Part shown: piece after piece, positions 25,631 to 33,459 of the stretch
Numbering within the stretch: the first letter of the stretch is position 1
Layout: each line of letters starts with the position of its first letter
Assembly (NCBI GenBank): GCA_041611095.1
Contig: JBFINP010000001.1
Coordinates: 1-64,000 of the forward strand
DNA from: UBA6912 sp041611095
GTDB lineage: Bacteria > Actinomycetota > Acidimicrobiia > Spongiisociales > UBA5794
Length of the DNA: 64,000 bases
Direction of reading: 5' to 3'
Program-made: the position numbers and the translations under genes
Notes under the pieces: model-generated
Database searches by the model: none
What the model saw: only the letters and a program-made list of their open reading frames with translations
Told to the model about the DNA's origin: nothing

Positions 25631-27118
25631 CTAGTCATACACACCTGTCAGGTAGGTGTGGCCATCCCGTACCTCGCACAGGAAGGCGCCTGCGGAGGTG
25701 ACGAGCTGGTAGCGATCCGAGGCAGGGTCGCCCTCCCACCACCGCCCGAGCTTCCGCCAGGGCCCTGCCCAAGACAGCACGGGCACCCAGCGGCTCCCCA
25801 ACCGGAGCCGAACCGGCATGCCTCCGTCCCAGTCGACCTCGAGTCGTGTCGGCTCGGGAGGGACGAGGGTGGGCGAAGGAGACGGTATGGCACCCGGCCA
25901 GGTGGCAGCGAGATCGCGCTGGTTCCCTGCCGGTTCCTCGCCCCACCGATACCACGTTGCCCGCTCCCCCGGGTCACGTCCCCCCTGGGGGATGGCCTGC
26001 ATCACCCCGTCCATCCCCACCAGCGCTTGGGTCTGTACGAGGGCGCGATGTGCCTCGGTCTCGCTGCGAGCATCCTCGTGGAGTGCGAGCTGCCGGCCGC
26101 GGTCCGAGAGATCGGCCGGGGCGAGGCGTAGTCGCACCACTCCGCCGTGAATTCCAGGGCCCCCTCCCCGCTGCGCCTCGTCGAGCCAGGCGCGAAGCTG
26201 CCACCGAACTCGCTCGGCGAGCGTGGCTTCGTCGAAGGGGTCGAGGCTTCGCCATGTTCGAATCCGTACGCTTCCATCGGCCGCCTCAGCCTCGACCGTC
26301 ACACGGTGAGGAAGCGCTCCGTGATGAGCGGGATCGGCCAGCAACCGGTGGGCAAGCGCCCTCCCTACGAACGCACCCTGTTCGAGGTTCTCGAGGGGTG
26401 GCGAGAATCGCTCCTCGACGGCGAGGTCGACAGGTACAGCACGAGGATGAGCGTCACGATCATCGCCGGTGGCAAGCCGGTGGGCGGAGAGGCCATCGGT
26501 GCCGAATCGGGAGAGCATTGCCTCCCTGGGAAGCTCGGCGAGCTGCCCGAGAGTGGTGATCCCAAGCCAGCGAAAGGTCGCCGCCAGCTCCTCGCTCCCC
26601 ACCGTTGCGACGTCGAGGGAACGGAGGAAGGCCGCATCGTCGGCGATGACGAGTACCGGGGCGTCATCGGTGGCATGGGCTGCCGCCTGCTGCGCTGCGA
26701 ACGGTCCAGCGGCCATCCCCACCCGGTAGCCGTGGCCGGTGAGCGCCTCGATCTTGCCGACCACGCCTTCTACCAAGGTCTCCTCGCTCCCGTAGTAACG
26801 AACAGCCCCGACGACCGGAGCGAAGAGGAGCCCCGGCCCCGCCACTTCGACACGCGGGATCACCTCCTCGACGGCTGCGACCACCGGCTCGAAGGCGGCT
26901 GCTTCGGCACCCGGATCGGAGATGATCGTGGTGACGGTGGGGCACACCGCCTCCGCTTCACTGCGTCGCATGCCGACCACAACCCCGACCGAAGCGGCAA
27001 CGGCGTTCACCGCGACGACCCGGTTGTCGCCGTCGATCGCCAGGGCCGGCTCACCCGGTGGCGCGCTCGATCGGCGTAGCGCCCAGTCCGGAAACCACAC
27101 ACACAACGTGCGTTCCAT
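25631..27118 (-). CDS. imuB: ImuB-like Y-family polymerase-related protein
   Basis: This is a 495-aa Y-family polymerase-like protein of the DNA-damage mutasome. It begins RTLCVWFPDWALRR, as ImuB proteins do. Where active Y polymerases have conserved acidic metal ligands, here I see ALAIDGDNRVV and LLFAPVVGAVRYYG, so it is probably an inactive hub that links DnaE2 to the beta clamp. The C-terminal part (WAGPWRKLGRWWEGD) is the ImuB-specific region. It overlaps imuA by 68 bases. No dnaE2 lies in this window. Confidence 0.88.
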   Translation of the reverse strand: MERTLCVWFPDWALRRSSAPPGEPALAIDGDNRVVAVNAVAASVGVVVGMRRSEAEAVCPTVTTIISDPGAEAAAFEPVVAAVEEVIPRVEVAGPGLLFAPVVGAVRYYGSEETLVEGVVGKIEALTGHGYRVGMAAGPFAAQQAAAHATDDAPVLVIADDAAFLRSLDVATVGSEELAATFRWLGITTLGQLAELPREAMLSRFGTDGLSAHRLATGDDRDAHPRAVPVDLAVEERFSPPLENLEQGAFVGRALAHRLLADPAHHGALPHRVTVEAEAADGSVRIRTWRSLDPFDEATLAERVRWQLRAWLDEAQRGGGPGIHGGVVRLRLAPADLSDRGRQLALHEDARSETEAHRALVQTQALVGMDGVMQAIPQGGRDPGERATWYRWGEEPAGNQRDLAATWPGAIPSPSPTLVPPEPTRLEVDWDGGMPVRLRLGSRWVPVLSWAGPWRKLGRWWEGDPASDRYQLVTSAGAFLCEVRDGHTYLTGVYD

Positions 27119-27725
27119 GGTCCTCCACCTCGATGATCCGCGCCATCCCTCGCATCGCCTTGCCGGACGCCTCGACGACCAGCCGGCGATGACCGAGCTT
27201 GCCGAAACCTGCGTCCGTGCCCTCCCACGCGATCTCCCGCCCCTCCAACCTCAGCTGGGTCACCCCGCCCGGAAGCCCTCCGCGAACCGGTCGCAGCACG
27301 AGTGGAACACGGCGGGCCCGTGAAGAAGCCGCCAACCTACGGAGATGAGGCTCCTTCACGCGATGAGGCACCTCGGCGTACACGGCATGCATGCCATCGA
27401 GGAGCCCGCCGACCACCCGTCCCCACGTGACCGTGTCGTCGCATCGCACCACGACGAGCCGCTCGGGTGCGATCCCCAGCTCCCATGCCGCAGGTGGGCA
27501 CAGCCATCCCCTTACATCTACGTAGGCAACCGGCCCATGCCGGGCAGGTCCGGCCAGCATCGCCAACCCGAGACGGGTGAGCCCGAGGCCGGGAGGGCCT
27601 TCGAGACCCACCACCTTCCCGGGAGTCAGCGTGAGCAGGTCGGTGGCGACGAGCGAGTCGAACGATGTGTCATCGGCCTCCTGCACCCTCGCCACCACGT
27701 GTCCTCCGCCTGTCGGGAGCGACAC
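27051..27725 (-). CDS. imuA: ImuA-like RecA-related mutasome protein
   Basis: This 224-aa protein has a degenerate RecA-like fold (VVGLEGPPGLGLTRLGLAML, where the P-loop lacks the usual GKT). It is the expected upstream partner of imuB in LexA-controlled mutagenesis cassettes. Two starts are possible. GTG at 27725 lies 3 bases after the LexA palindrome and would be leaderless, with TATGTT inside the box as -10. GTG at 27695 has GGCGGAGGA six bases upstream. The downstream imuB overlaps its 3' end. Confidence 0.8.
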   Translation of the reverse strand: MSLPTGGGHVVARVQEADDTSFDSLVATDLLTLTPGKVVGLEGPPGLGLTRLGLAMLAGPARHGPVAYVDVRGWLCPPAAWELGIAPERLVVVRCDDTVTWGRVVGGLLDGMHAVYAEVPHRVKEPHLRRLAASSRARRVPLVLRPVRGGLPGGVTQLRLEGREIAWEGTDAGFGKLGHRRLVVEASGKAMRGMARIIEVEDHGTHVVCVVSGLGATPIERATG

Positions 27726-27728
27726 TCT

Positions 27729-27748
27729 AATCGAACATATGTTCGATT
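27729..27748. promoter_or_regulatory. LexA-binding SOS box
   Basis: This is a perfect 20-base palindrome, AATCGAACATATGTTCGATT, containing GAAC-N4-GTTC, the LexA consensus of Actinomycetota and Bacillota. It lies directly before imuA and overlaps its likely -10 element, so LexA binding would block transcription initiation. The arrangement agrees with known SOS control of imuA-imuB. Confidence 0.92.
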
Positions 27749-27762
27749 GACAAGGGGAGGGC

Positions 27763-28134
27763 CTAGACGATCACCAACGCAACGACGACGAACGCGGCGG
27801 CCACGACGAACGGTCCACCGATCAGGAACGCTCGGTGCCGCCCCTCACCGGCCCTGCCGCTGGCGAGCCATCCCACCGCCGCCAGCGTGCCCGTTGCATA
27901 CCCGAGCGCAGCGGCGATCAGCAGATACGAGACGGCATACAGAGCCAGTCCGATCCACAGGTTGGGGTGGAAGAGCGCCGCAAAGACACCGATTTCGTCG
28001 GGAATCGGCTCGAGCGCATCCAGGCGCATCCGCACCAGCCAGGCGCCAAGACCGATCCCTGCGGCAACGGAGAGCTGCACGGCTACGAGGCGCCGCTCAG
28101 TGCGTTCGATCGGGTATCCGGCTGCGGCCACCAC
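27763..28134 (-). CDS. Small membrane protein of unknown function
   Basis: This 123-aa protein has four hydrophobic stretches: about residues 18-35, 48-63 (FAALFHPNLWIGLALY), 66-88 and 100-122. A GTG start follows GGAGGA very closely; the adjacent GTG at 28131 is equally possible. No family is recognised. It ends 14 bases before the SOS box of imuA on the same strand, so it is upstream of but not obviously part of that operon. Confidence 0.6.
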   Translation of the reverse strand: MVAAAGYPIERTERRLVAVQLSVAAGIGLGAWLVRMRLDALEPIPDEIGVFAALFHPNLWIGLALYAVSYLLIAAALGYATGTLAAVGWLASGRAGEGRHRAFLIGGPFVVAAAFVVVALVIV

Positions 28135-28250
28135 TCCTCCACCGCGTCGGGCACGCTGACTGTACCGAGATTCGGAGGACTTGCCGAGCCGTTAGCCTAT
28201 CCGGAGCGCCCGAGGGCGCCGGCGACATGCCCACCGAAAGGAGCCGCTTC

Positions 28251-28457
28251 GTGTCCGTAGCGAAGGTCATCGAGATCACGTCCACTTCCCCCGGATCCTT
28301 CGAGGATGCGATCCGCAAAGGACTCGCCAAGGCCCAGAAGACCATCGACGGCATCAAGGGTGCATGGATCTCAGAGCAGAAGGTGGAGCTGGCCGACGAC
28401 GGCACGATCGAACACTTCCGCGTCGACATGAAGCTCACGTTCGTGCTCGACGAGTAG
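28251..28457 (+). CDS. Dodecin-family flavin-binding protein
   Basis: In this 68-aa protein the sequence VAKVIEITSTSPGSFEDAI, then TIDGIKGAWISEQKVEL and IEHFRVDMKLTFVLDE matches dodecin along its whole length. Dodecins assemble into hollow 12-mers that store or scavenge flavins (FMN or riboflavin derivatives). The GTG start has AAAGGAG eight bases upstream. It stands alone, facing the pnp gene across a 347-base intergenic region. Confidence 0.93.
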   Translation: MSVAKVIEITSTSPGSFEDAIRKGLAKAQKTIDGIKGAWISEQKVELADDGTIEHFRVDMKLTFVLDE

Positions 28458-28470
28458 GTGTTTCTTCGAG

Positions 28471-28617
28471 GGCGGGCCCGAGCGAATCACTGAAGACGGC
28501 CTCCCGGCCGCAACTCGCTCCCTTCGCATCGATTCCGATGATCCCTCATCAGGGGGGATCGCAGAGCGAGGCGATGCGAGGGGATACAGCGAGCGGCCGT
28601 AGGCACGAGCCCGCCCG
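28471..28617. repeat. Long imperfect inverted repeat (large hairpin)
   Basis: The two halves of this stretch pair in nested order: 28471-28484 with 28604-28617 (12 of 14 positions), 28506-28512 with 28594-28600, 28516-28520 with 28589-28593, 28521-28532 with 28573-28584 (12 pairs, one G-U), and GATCCC at 28541 with GGGATC at 28556. It has no plausible coding content. It could be a REP/MITE-like element or a structured RNA between two convergent genes. The pairing is seen directly; the role is not known. Confidence 0.6.
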
Positions 28618-28624
28618 TCCAGCC

Positions 28625-28741
28625 CCCCGCGGGGGAAGCCATTCAGAGCACGAAGCGAGGCATGAAGGGGGTGATTGAGGGGGAAAGCTCCGCGCCCTCC
28701 CCCTCGTTCCCGGATCGCAGCGACCAGCGCGCTGCGATCCG
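28625..28741. repeat. Cluster of further inverted repeats
   Basis: The palindrome CCCCCGCGGGGG lies at 28625-28636. GAGGGG at 28678 can pair with CCCCTC near 28701. A perfect 12-base inverted repeat, CGGATCGCAGCG (28711-28722) with CGCTGCGATCCG (28730-28741), encloses a 7-base loop. With the element to the left they fill the region between dodecin and pnp; I see no gene in it. Confidence 0.55.
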
Positions 28742-28777
28742 AACAGACAGCCGGCCGAAGGCCGATCCTTCGTAACT

Positions 28778-28799
28778 CGCTCGAGGCCTGCCTCGAGCG
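28778..28799 (-). terminator. Hairpin just downstream of pnp
   Basis: CGCTCGAGGC and GCCTCGAGCG form a perfect inverted repeat 6 bases after the pnp stop codon. No T-run follows, so it may be a Rho-type or mRNA-stabilising 3' hairpin rather than a classical intrinsic terminator. Confidence 0.5.
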
Positions 28800-28804
28800 A
28801 AGCT

Positions 28805-31243
28805 CTAGAAGCCCGACTCGAAGTCGTCCTCGAAGGACACGACCCGCCGGTCGCCTTTCTTGTCTCCGCCGCTCCGCGATCCACTGCGGTCACGGTCGCG
28901 GTCGCGGTCACGGTCACGGCTTCGGTCGCTATCACGGTCACGGCTTCGGTCGCCACGGCCGCGGTCACGGTTGCGATCACGATCCCGACCACCTTCGCGG
29001 CGGCTGCGACCACCTCGGTCTCCGTCGCGCTTGCGGTCGCCGCCGCGGCGATCGCCGTTGCCGCCTCCGACCTCGGCGCCGGGCCGCAACTCGAGCTCGA
29101 CACCCTCGGCGAGGTCGAGGCTGACCTTGCCTCGATCGTCGATCTCGCGCACGACGACCTGCACCGAGTCACCGAGCGAGAGCACGTCCTCCACCTGGTT
29201 GATGCGACGCCCGCCACCCATCTTCGAGATGTGCAACAGCCCGTCGCGTCCCGGCAGGATGTTGACGAAGGCACCGAACTTGGTGATGTTGACGACCTCA
29301 CCCTCGTAGGTCTCGCCGACCTTCGCCTCCGGCGGGAAGCCGATGGCGAGGATGCGCTCCTTGGCGAGGAGCATCGATGCCGTGTCGGCCGCACCGACCC
29401 GGACGACGCCGTCGTCGTCGATCTCGATGGTGGCCCCGGTCTCCTCCTCGAGCTCCCGGATGACCTTCCCCTTTGGTCCGATGACCTCGCCGATCCGATC
29501 CTTGGGGATCTGGATGGACTCGATCTTTGGGGCATTCGGCGCCAGCTCCTCGCGTGGCTCGGCGATCACGGCGTTCATCGCCGCCAGGATGTGCAGACGC
29601 GCCTCGCGTGCCTGGCTCATCGCACTGATCAGAACATCTGCGGGCAGCGACTCGATCTTGGTATCGAGCTGGAGCGCAGTGATCATGTCCTGCGTACCCG
29701 CAACCTTGAAGTCCATGTCGCCCAGCGCATCCTCGGCACCGAGGATGTCCGTCAGCGTCACGAACCGGTCACCCTGGTGGATGAGGCCCATGGCGACCCC
29801 GGCGACCGGAGCGGCGACGGGAACACCGGCATCCATCAGCGAGAGCGACGAGCCGCACACGGAAGCCATCGACGAAGAGCCGTTGGACATCAGCACCTCG
29901 GACACCAACCGAAAGGCGTACGGGAACTCCTCGGCCTCCGGGATGACGGGCAGCAGGGCTCGCTCGGCGAGCGCTCCGTGACCGATCTCGCGCCGCTTCG
30001 GGCCACGCATGAAGCCCGTCTCACCCGTGGAGAACGGCGGGAAGTTGTAGTGGTGCATGTACCGCTTCGACTCCTCGACGGAGATCGTGTCGAGCATCTG
30101 CTCCATGCGCTGCATCCCGAGCGTGGTGACGTTGAGCACCTGGGTCTCACCACGCTGGAACAGCGCCGAACCGTGTGCCTCAGGGATGAGTCCGACCTCG
30201 ATCGACAGCGGGCGAACCTCGGTGAGCCCGCGGCCGTCGAGCCGGACTCCCTCGTCGACGACACGCTCTCGCATCACCGCCTTTTGGACCGACCGGAACG
30301 CCCTGGAGGCCGCCTTGGCCGCATCCGGGTCGTCCTCGGGCAGGTCGAGCTCGGCGATGACCTCGTCGGCGATGACCGCCTCGGCGGCCAGCCGCTCCAA
30401 CTTGTCGGGGATCGTCCCCATCGCCGCCAGCTTCGGACGAGCGATGGCATCGACGCGGGTCGCCAGCTCCTCCGAGTAGTCCTCGACCGTCGGGAACTCG
30501 ATGGCGAGCGGCTCGCCGACCTTCTCTCGCAGCTCCAACTGGAGATCGATGAGCGTCCCGATGTGGCCTTTCGCCTCCTCGAGGCCCCGGGCCACGGTCT
30601 CCTCGTCGCTCGGCGCCTGGCCGTTGCTGACATGGCGATGACCCTTTTCGGTGGCACCGGCCTCGACCATGGCGATGTCGACCTCGCCCTTCGAATTGCG
30701 CTTCCCGGCGACCACGAGATCGAACACCGATTCCTCGAGCTCTCCGAACGTCGGCATGGCGATCCATTCGCCATCCTTCAGCGCGAGCCGGACCGCACCG
30801 ATCGGACCGACGAACGGGATCGCGCTGACCGTCAGCGCCGCCGATGCCGCGTTGAGCGCCGGCACGTCGTACGGGTTCTCGAGGTCCGCCGAGATCACTG
30901 TCGCCACGACATGCGTCTCACTGCGGAAGCCGTCGCGGAACGACGGACGGAGGGGACGGTCGATCAGGCGAGCCGTCAGCGTCGCCTTCTCGGTCGCCCG
31001 GCCCTCGCGGCGGAAGAACGAACCCGGAATGCGGCCAACGGCGTACATCCGCTCCTCGACGTCGACCGTGAGCGGGAAGAAGTCGACGCCTTCCCGCAAC
31101 GACCGGCTTGCGGTTGCGGCGACGAGCACCTGGGTGTCACCCACCCCGACGACGACGGCGCCGTCGGCGAGCTGGGCCAGTTTGCCTGCCGAGAGGACGA
31201 CGTCCTTGTCGCCTACCCGGCCATGTACGGTGGTCTCTGCCAC
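28805..31243 (-). CDS. pnp: Polynucleotide phosphorylase with Arg/Asp-rich tail
   Basis: This 812-aa 3'-5' phosphorolytic exoribonuclease acts in RNA decay. Two RNase PH-like domains are present (the catalytic second copy begins about residue 325 with RLDGRGLTEVRPLSIEVGLI). The KH domain is IPKDRIGEVIGPKGKVIREL and the S1 domain is VGETYEGEVVNITKFGAFV. The family normally ends soon after S1. Here about 75 extra residues made largely of RD, RS and RG dipeptides follow, ending FEDDFESGF. The GTG start has GGAGATAC upstream. It lies 153 bases downstream of rpsO on the same strand, the classical order. Confidence 0.96.
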   Translation of the reverse strand: MAETTVHGRVGDKDVVLSAGKLAQLADGAVVVGVGDTQVLVAATASRSLREGVDFFPLTVDVEERMYAVGRIPGSFFRREGRATEKATLTARLIDRPLRPSFRDGFRSETHVVATVISADLENPYDVPALNAASAALTVSAIPFVGPIGAVRLALKDGEWIAMPTFGELEESVFDLVVAGKRNSKGEVDIAMVEAGATEKGHRHVSNGQAPSDEETVARGLEEAKGHIGTLIDLQLELREKVGEPLAIEFPTVEDYSEELATRVDAIARPKLAAMGTIPDKLERLAAEAVIADEVIAELDLPEDDPDAAKAASRAFRSVQKAVMRERVVDEGVRLDGRGLTEVRPLSIEVGLIPEAHGSALFQRGETQVLNVTTLGMQRMEQMLDTISVEESKRYMHHYNFPPFSTGETGFMRGPKRREIGHGALAERALLPVIPEAEEFPYAFRLVSEVLMSNGSSSMASVCGSSLSLMDAGVPVAAPVAGVAMGLIHQGDRFVTLTDILGAEDALGDMDFKVAGTQDMITALQLDTKIESLPADVLISAMSQAREARLHILAAMNAVIAEPREELAPNAPKIESIQIPKDRIGEVIGPKGKVIRELEEETGATIEIDDDGVVRVGAADTASMLLAKERILAIGFPPEAKVGETYEGEVVNITKFGAFVNILPGRDGLLHISKMGGGRRINQVEDVLSLGDSVQVVVREIDDRGKVSLDLAEGVELELRPGAEVGGGNGDRRGGDRKRDGDRGGRSRREGGRDRDRNRDRGRGDRSRDRDSDRSRDRDRDRDRDRSGSRSGGDKKGDRRVVSFEDDFESGF
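28884..28990 (-). repeat. Hexanucleotide-like repeat encoding the Arg-Asp tail of PNPase
   Basis: On the + strand CGGTCA/CGGTCG units repeat about a dozen times, interrupted by CGGCTTCGGTCG twice. They encode the alternating Arg-Asp/Arg-Ser stretch in the PNPase C-terminus. This type of DNA can change length by slippage. Confidence 0.8.
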
Positions 31244-31324
31244 GCGTATCTCCTTCGGTTGTGGGAGGAGATCACGCCCAATTGGCAGTCGTCGAAGCTC
31301 GCTGGTGGGAGTGAGCGTCGGCCA

Positions 31325-31387
31325 CTGACAACTGGGTGTCAGCCTCCTCCGGCCATATGTTCGGAAGGCGGCCTGAGGGCCGCCTTC
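31325..31387 (-). terminator. Two hairpins in the rpsO-pnp intergenic region
   Basis: A perfect 10-base stem, GAAGGCGGCC/GGCCGCCTTC (31364-31387, loop of 4), stands 9 bases after the rpsO stop on the minus strand. A second stem, CTGACA/TGTCAG (31325-31342), follows. No T-tract is present. In Escherichia coli the rpsO-pnp spacer holds a terminator and an RNase III hairpin, and these may have the same roles here. Confidence 0.55.
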
Positions 31388-31396
31388 TCCGTCAAC

Positions 31397-31654
31397 TCAT
31401 CTACGCAAGCCGAGCTTGGCGATGAGGGATCGGTATCGCTCGACATCCTGGTCGCGCAGGTAACCCAGGAGCCGCCGTCTCTTGCCGACCATCATCAACA
31501 GACCGCGCCGGCTGTGATGGTCCTTCTTGTGGACCCGCAAATGGTCGGTCAGATGATTGATGCGCTCGGTGAGCAACGCCACCTGAACCTCGGGCGAGCC
31601 CGTGTCGGTGTCGTGCGTTCCGAACTCTTCGATGATCGTCTTGGTTGCCTTCAC
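31397..31654 (-). CDS. rpsO: 30S ribosomal protein S15
   Basis: This 85-aa protein binds 16S rRNA in the small-subunit platform. DTGSPEVQVALLTERINHL, HKKDHHSRRGLL and KRRRLLGYL are diagnostic. The N-terminus (MKATKTIIEEFG) is about four residues shorter than usual. The GTG at 31654 is preceded by GAAGGAAG ten bases upstream. It lies upstream of pnp. Confidence 0.95.
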   Translation of the reverse strand: MKATKTIIEEFGTHDTDTGSPEVQVALLTERINHLTDHLRVHKKDHHSRRGLLMMVGKRRRLLGYLRDQDVERYRSLIAKLGLRR

Positions 31655-31746
31655 GGCGAACTGGCTTCCTTCGCGCAAAACGGAGGTGGACGAGCGTCCG
31701 GGGCGGAAGTGTACCACCTCCACGGCGTGCGCCAAGCCGGCGCGAC

Positions 31747-32133
31747 TCACCCGGCGACGACGGCCTCGATCTCGAGCTCGACCCGCCACGACGGATCGAT
31801 GAGCCCGGAGACGACGACCATCGTCGCCGCCGGCGCCGCGTCACCAAACACCTCGGCGTGCGCCCTCCCCACCTCGTCGGCGTCTTCGGCGCTGGTGAGG
31901 AACATCCGGCTGCGAACCACGTCGGCCGGCCGTGCGCCGAGCTCGCGCAGCGCCTCGACCGCGATCTCGCAACAACGCCGCATCTGCCCATAGGCCGATG
32001 TGGCAACGGCCTGGCCGTCCGGCGGGAGCGGGGCTGTGCCGGCGACGACTATCCGGTCGCCCTCGCGGACGGCCCGGCTGAACCCGTATCGAGCCTCGTA
32101 GGGCGATCCGGAGCGTGCGTGGCGGCGGACCAT
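31747..32133 (-). CDS. RidA-family protein
   Basis: This 128-aa protein of the RidA/YjgF family deaminates reactive enamine/imine intermediates in characterised members. It begins with SPYEARYGFSRAVREGDRIVVAGTAP and ends with a beta strand, VELEIEAVVAG. The catalytic arginine region reads VVRSRMFLTSAED. TAGCAT ends 6 bases before the ATG and there is no Shine-Dalgarno, so the transcript is probably leaderless. Confidence 0.87.
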   Translation of the reverse strand: MVRRHARSGSPYEARYGFSRAVREGDRIVVAGTAPLPPDGQAVATSAYGQMRRCCEIAVEALRELGARPADVVRSRMFLTSAEDADEVGRAHAEVFGDAAPAATMVVVSGLIDPSWRVELEIEAVVAG

Positions 32134-32192
32134 GCGGGGATGCTAGGCGGGCCGCAACTGGGCGGACCCGAGCCGCCGCTAACGTCCTTCGG

Positions 32193-32528
32193 GTGCAGCC
32201 CATCATCCCGGAGGTTCCTTCCCTGTCGGTGACGGAGGCCAGCGCGCGCTTTGACAGAGGGGCTCGTCTCCTCGACGTGCGCGAGCGGGTCGAGTTCGAT
32301 GCGGTCCGTGTTCCGGGCTCCGAGCTGATGCCGATGTCGACGATCCAGGCGTGGTACGCCGACCTCGACCCGAATGAAGAGCTGCTCGTGCTGTGCCGCT
32401 CGGGCAACAGGTCGGCGTCGGTCGTGAACGCGCTCATCACCCAGGCGGGGTTCACCAACTGCCACAACGTGACGGGCGGGATCATCGCCTGGGCGGAGTC
32501 CGGGCTGCCGATCGAAGTGGAGCCGTGA
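32193..32528 (+). CDS. Rhodanese-like domain protein
   Basis: This 111-aa single-domain rhodanese has RLLDVRERVEFDAVRVPGS, then the active-site loop LCRSGNRSA with the catalytic cysteine (about residue 68), and GGIIAWAESGLP at the C-terminus. It probably carries sulfane sulfur in the cytoplasm. The GTG start has no Shine-Dalgarno; TAACGT ends 7 bases before it, which suggests a leaderless mRNA. It is the only plus-strand gene inside the long minus-strand ribosome-related block. Confidence 0.88.
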   Translation: MQPIIPEVPSLSVTEASARFDRGARLLDVRERVEFDAVRVPGSELMPMSTIQAWYADLDPNEELLVLCRSGNRSASVVNALITQAGFTNCHNVTGGIIAWAESGLPIEVEP

Positions 32529-32535
32529 CGGTCGC

Positions 32536-33459
32536 TCAGCCGAGTATCGCCGCAGCGGCCGCCACGTCCCGCCTGATCTGACCGACCAACTCGTCGACGC
32601 CCGAGAACCGTTGCTCGCTGCGGATCCGCGCAACGAAATCCACGGCGAGCTGCGTTCCGTACACGTCGCGGTCCCAGTCGAGAACGTGAACCTCGACCAC
32701 CTCACGATGCCCGTCGAAGGTCGGTCTTGTGCCCACGTTGGCCACACCACCGAGCACCTCGCCGGCGACGTGCGTTCGCACCGCATACACGCCGTGCCGA
32801 GGAAGCGCTTGATGTGGCACGAGTTGGAGGTTGGCCGTCGGGATGCCGATCGTGCGCCCCCGGCCGTCCCCCGGTACGACGACGCCGCGCAGTTGGAACG
32901 GCCGGCCGAGGGCAGCCGTCACTGCATCGATGTCGCCGGCGGTCAGCGCCGTACGGATGGCGGTGGCGCTGATGGGCTCGCCGTCGCCCACGAGCGGCAA
33001 GGGACGAACGTCGAAGCCGAAGCGAGCGCCAAGTGCGGTGAGCGAGGCCACGTCGCCTTCCTGCCGGTACCCGAAACGGAAGTCGCCGCCCACCGAGACC
33101 ACGGTGGCGTTGAGCGCCTCGACCAAGACGTCGCATGCGAAGGCCTCGGGCGAGAGACGGCGCACCCTCTCGTCGAAGTCGAGCACCCCGACGACCACCA
33201 CGCCAAGCTGGTCGAAGAGCTCGAGCTTCTGTTCGAGTGTCGTGAGCTGTGGGGGCACGCGATGCGGCGCCAAGATGGTGGCGGGGTGGCGACGGAAGGT
33301 CACCACCGCCAGATCGAGGTCCGCCTCGGTGGAGGCCGCCCGCAGTGAGGAGATCACGTGCTGGTGGCCGCGGTGGACGCCGTCGTAGACACCAACCGTC
33401 GCCGCCCGACCCCGCTCGGAGCGGGGCCATCCCTCGAACGGACCCTCGAGAACGATCAT
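32536..33459 (-). CDS. ribF: Bifunctional riboflavin kinase / FAD synthetase
   Basis: This 307-aa enzyme makes FMN and then FAD. The N-terminal nucleotidyltransferase domain carries GVYDGVHRGHQHVI (residues 23-36). The C-terminal kinase domain begins with FQLRGVVVPGDGRGRTIGIP and TANL. The ATG overlaps the truB stop (ATGA). The chain truB-ribF downstream of rbfA is the common bacterial order. Confidence 0.95.
   Translation of the reverse strand: MIVLEGPFEGWPRSERGRAATVGVYDGVHRGHQHVISSLRAASTEADLDLAVVTFRRHPATILAPHRVPPQLTTLEQKLELFDQLGVVVVGVLDFDERVRRLSPEAFACDVLVEALNATVVSVGGDFRFGYRQEGDVASLTALGARFGFDVRPLPLVGDGEPISATAIRTALTAGDIDAVTAALGRPFQLRGVVVPGDGRGRTIGIPTANLQLVPHQALPRHGVYAVRTHVAGEVLGGVANVGTRPTFDGHREVVEVHVLDWDRDVYGTQLAVDFVARIRSEQRFSGVDELVGQIRRDVAAAAAILG

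Noticed and set aside
31351..31363. GGCCATATGTTCG, which resembles a LexA site upstream of pnp.
   Set aside because: Only one half matches (GTTC); the other half reads GGCC instead of GAAC, so it is not a LexA palindrome.
29231..31993. A 920-codon open frame on the plus strand opposite pnp and rpsO.
   Set aside because: It is the mirror of strongly conserved genes in high-GC DNA, with Arg/His/Asp-rich, non-family sequence. The same applies to long frames opposite infB (35815-38070), thiP (17223-19229) and the glucosidase (3654-4712).
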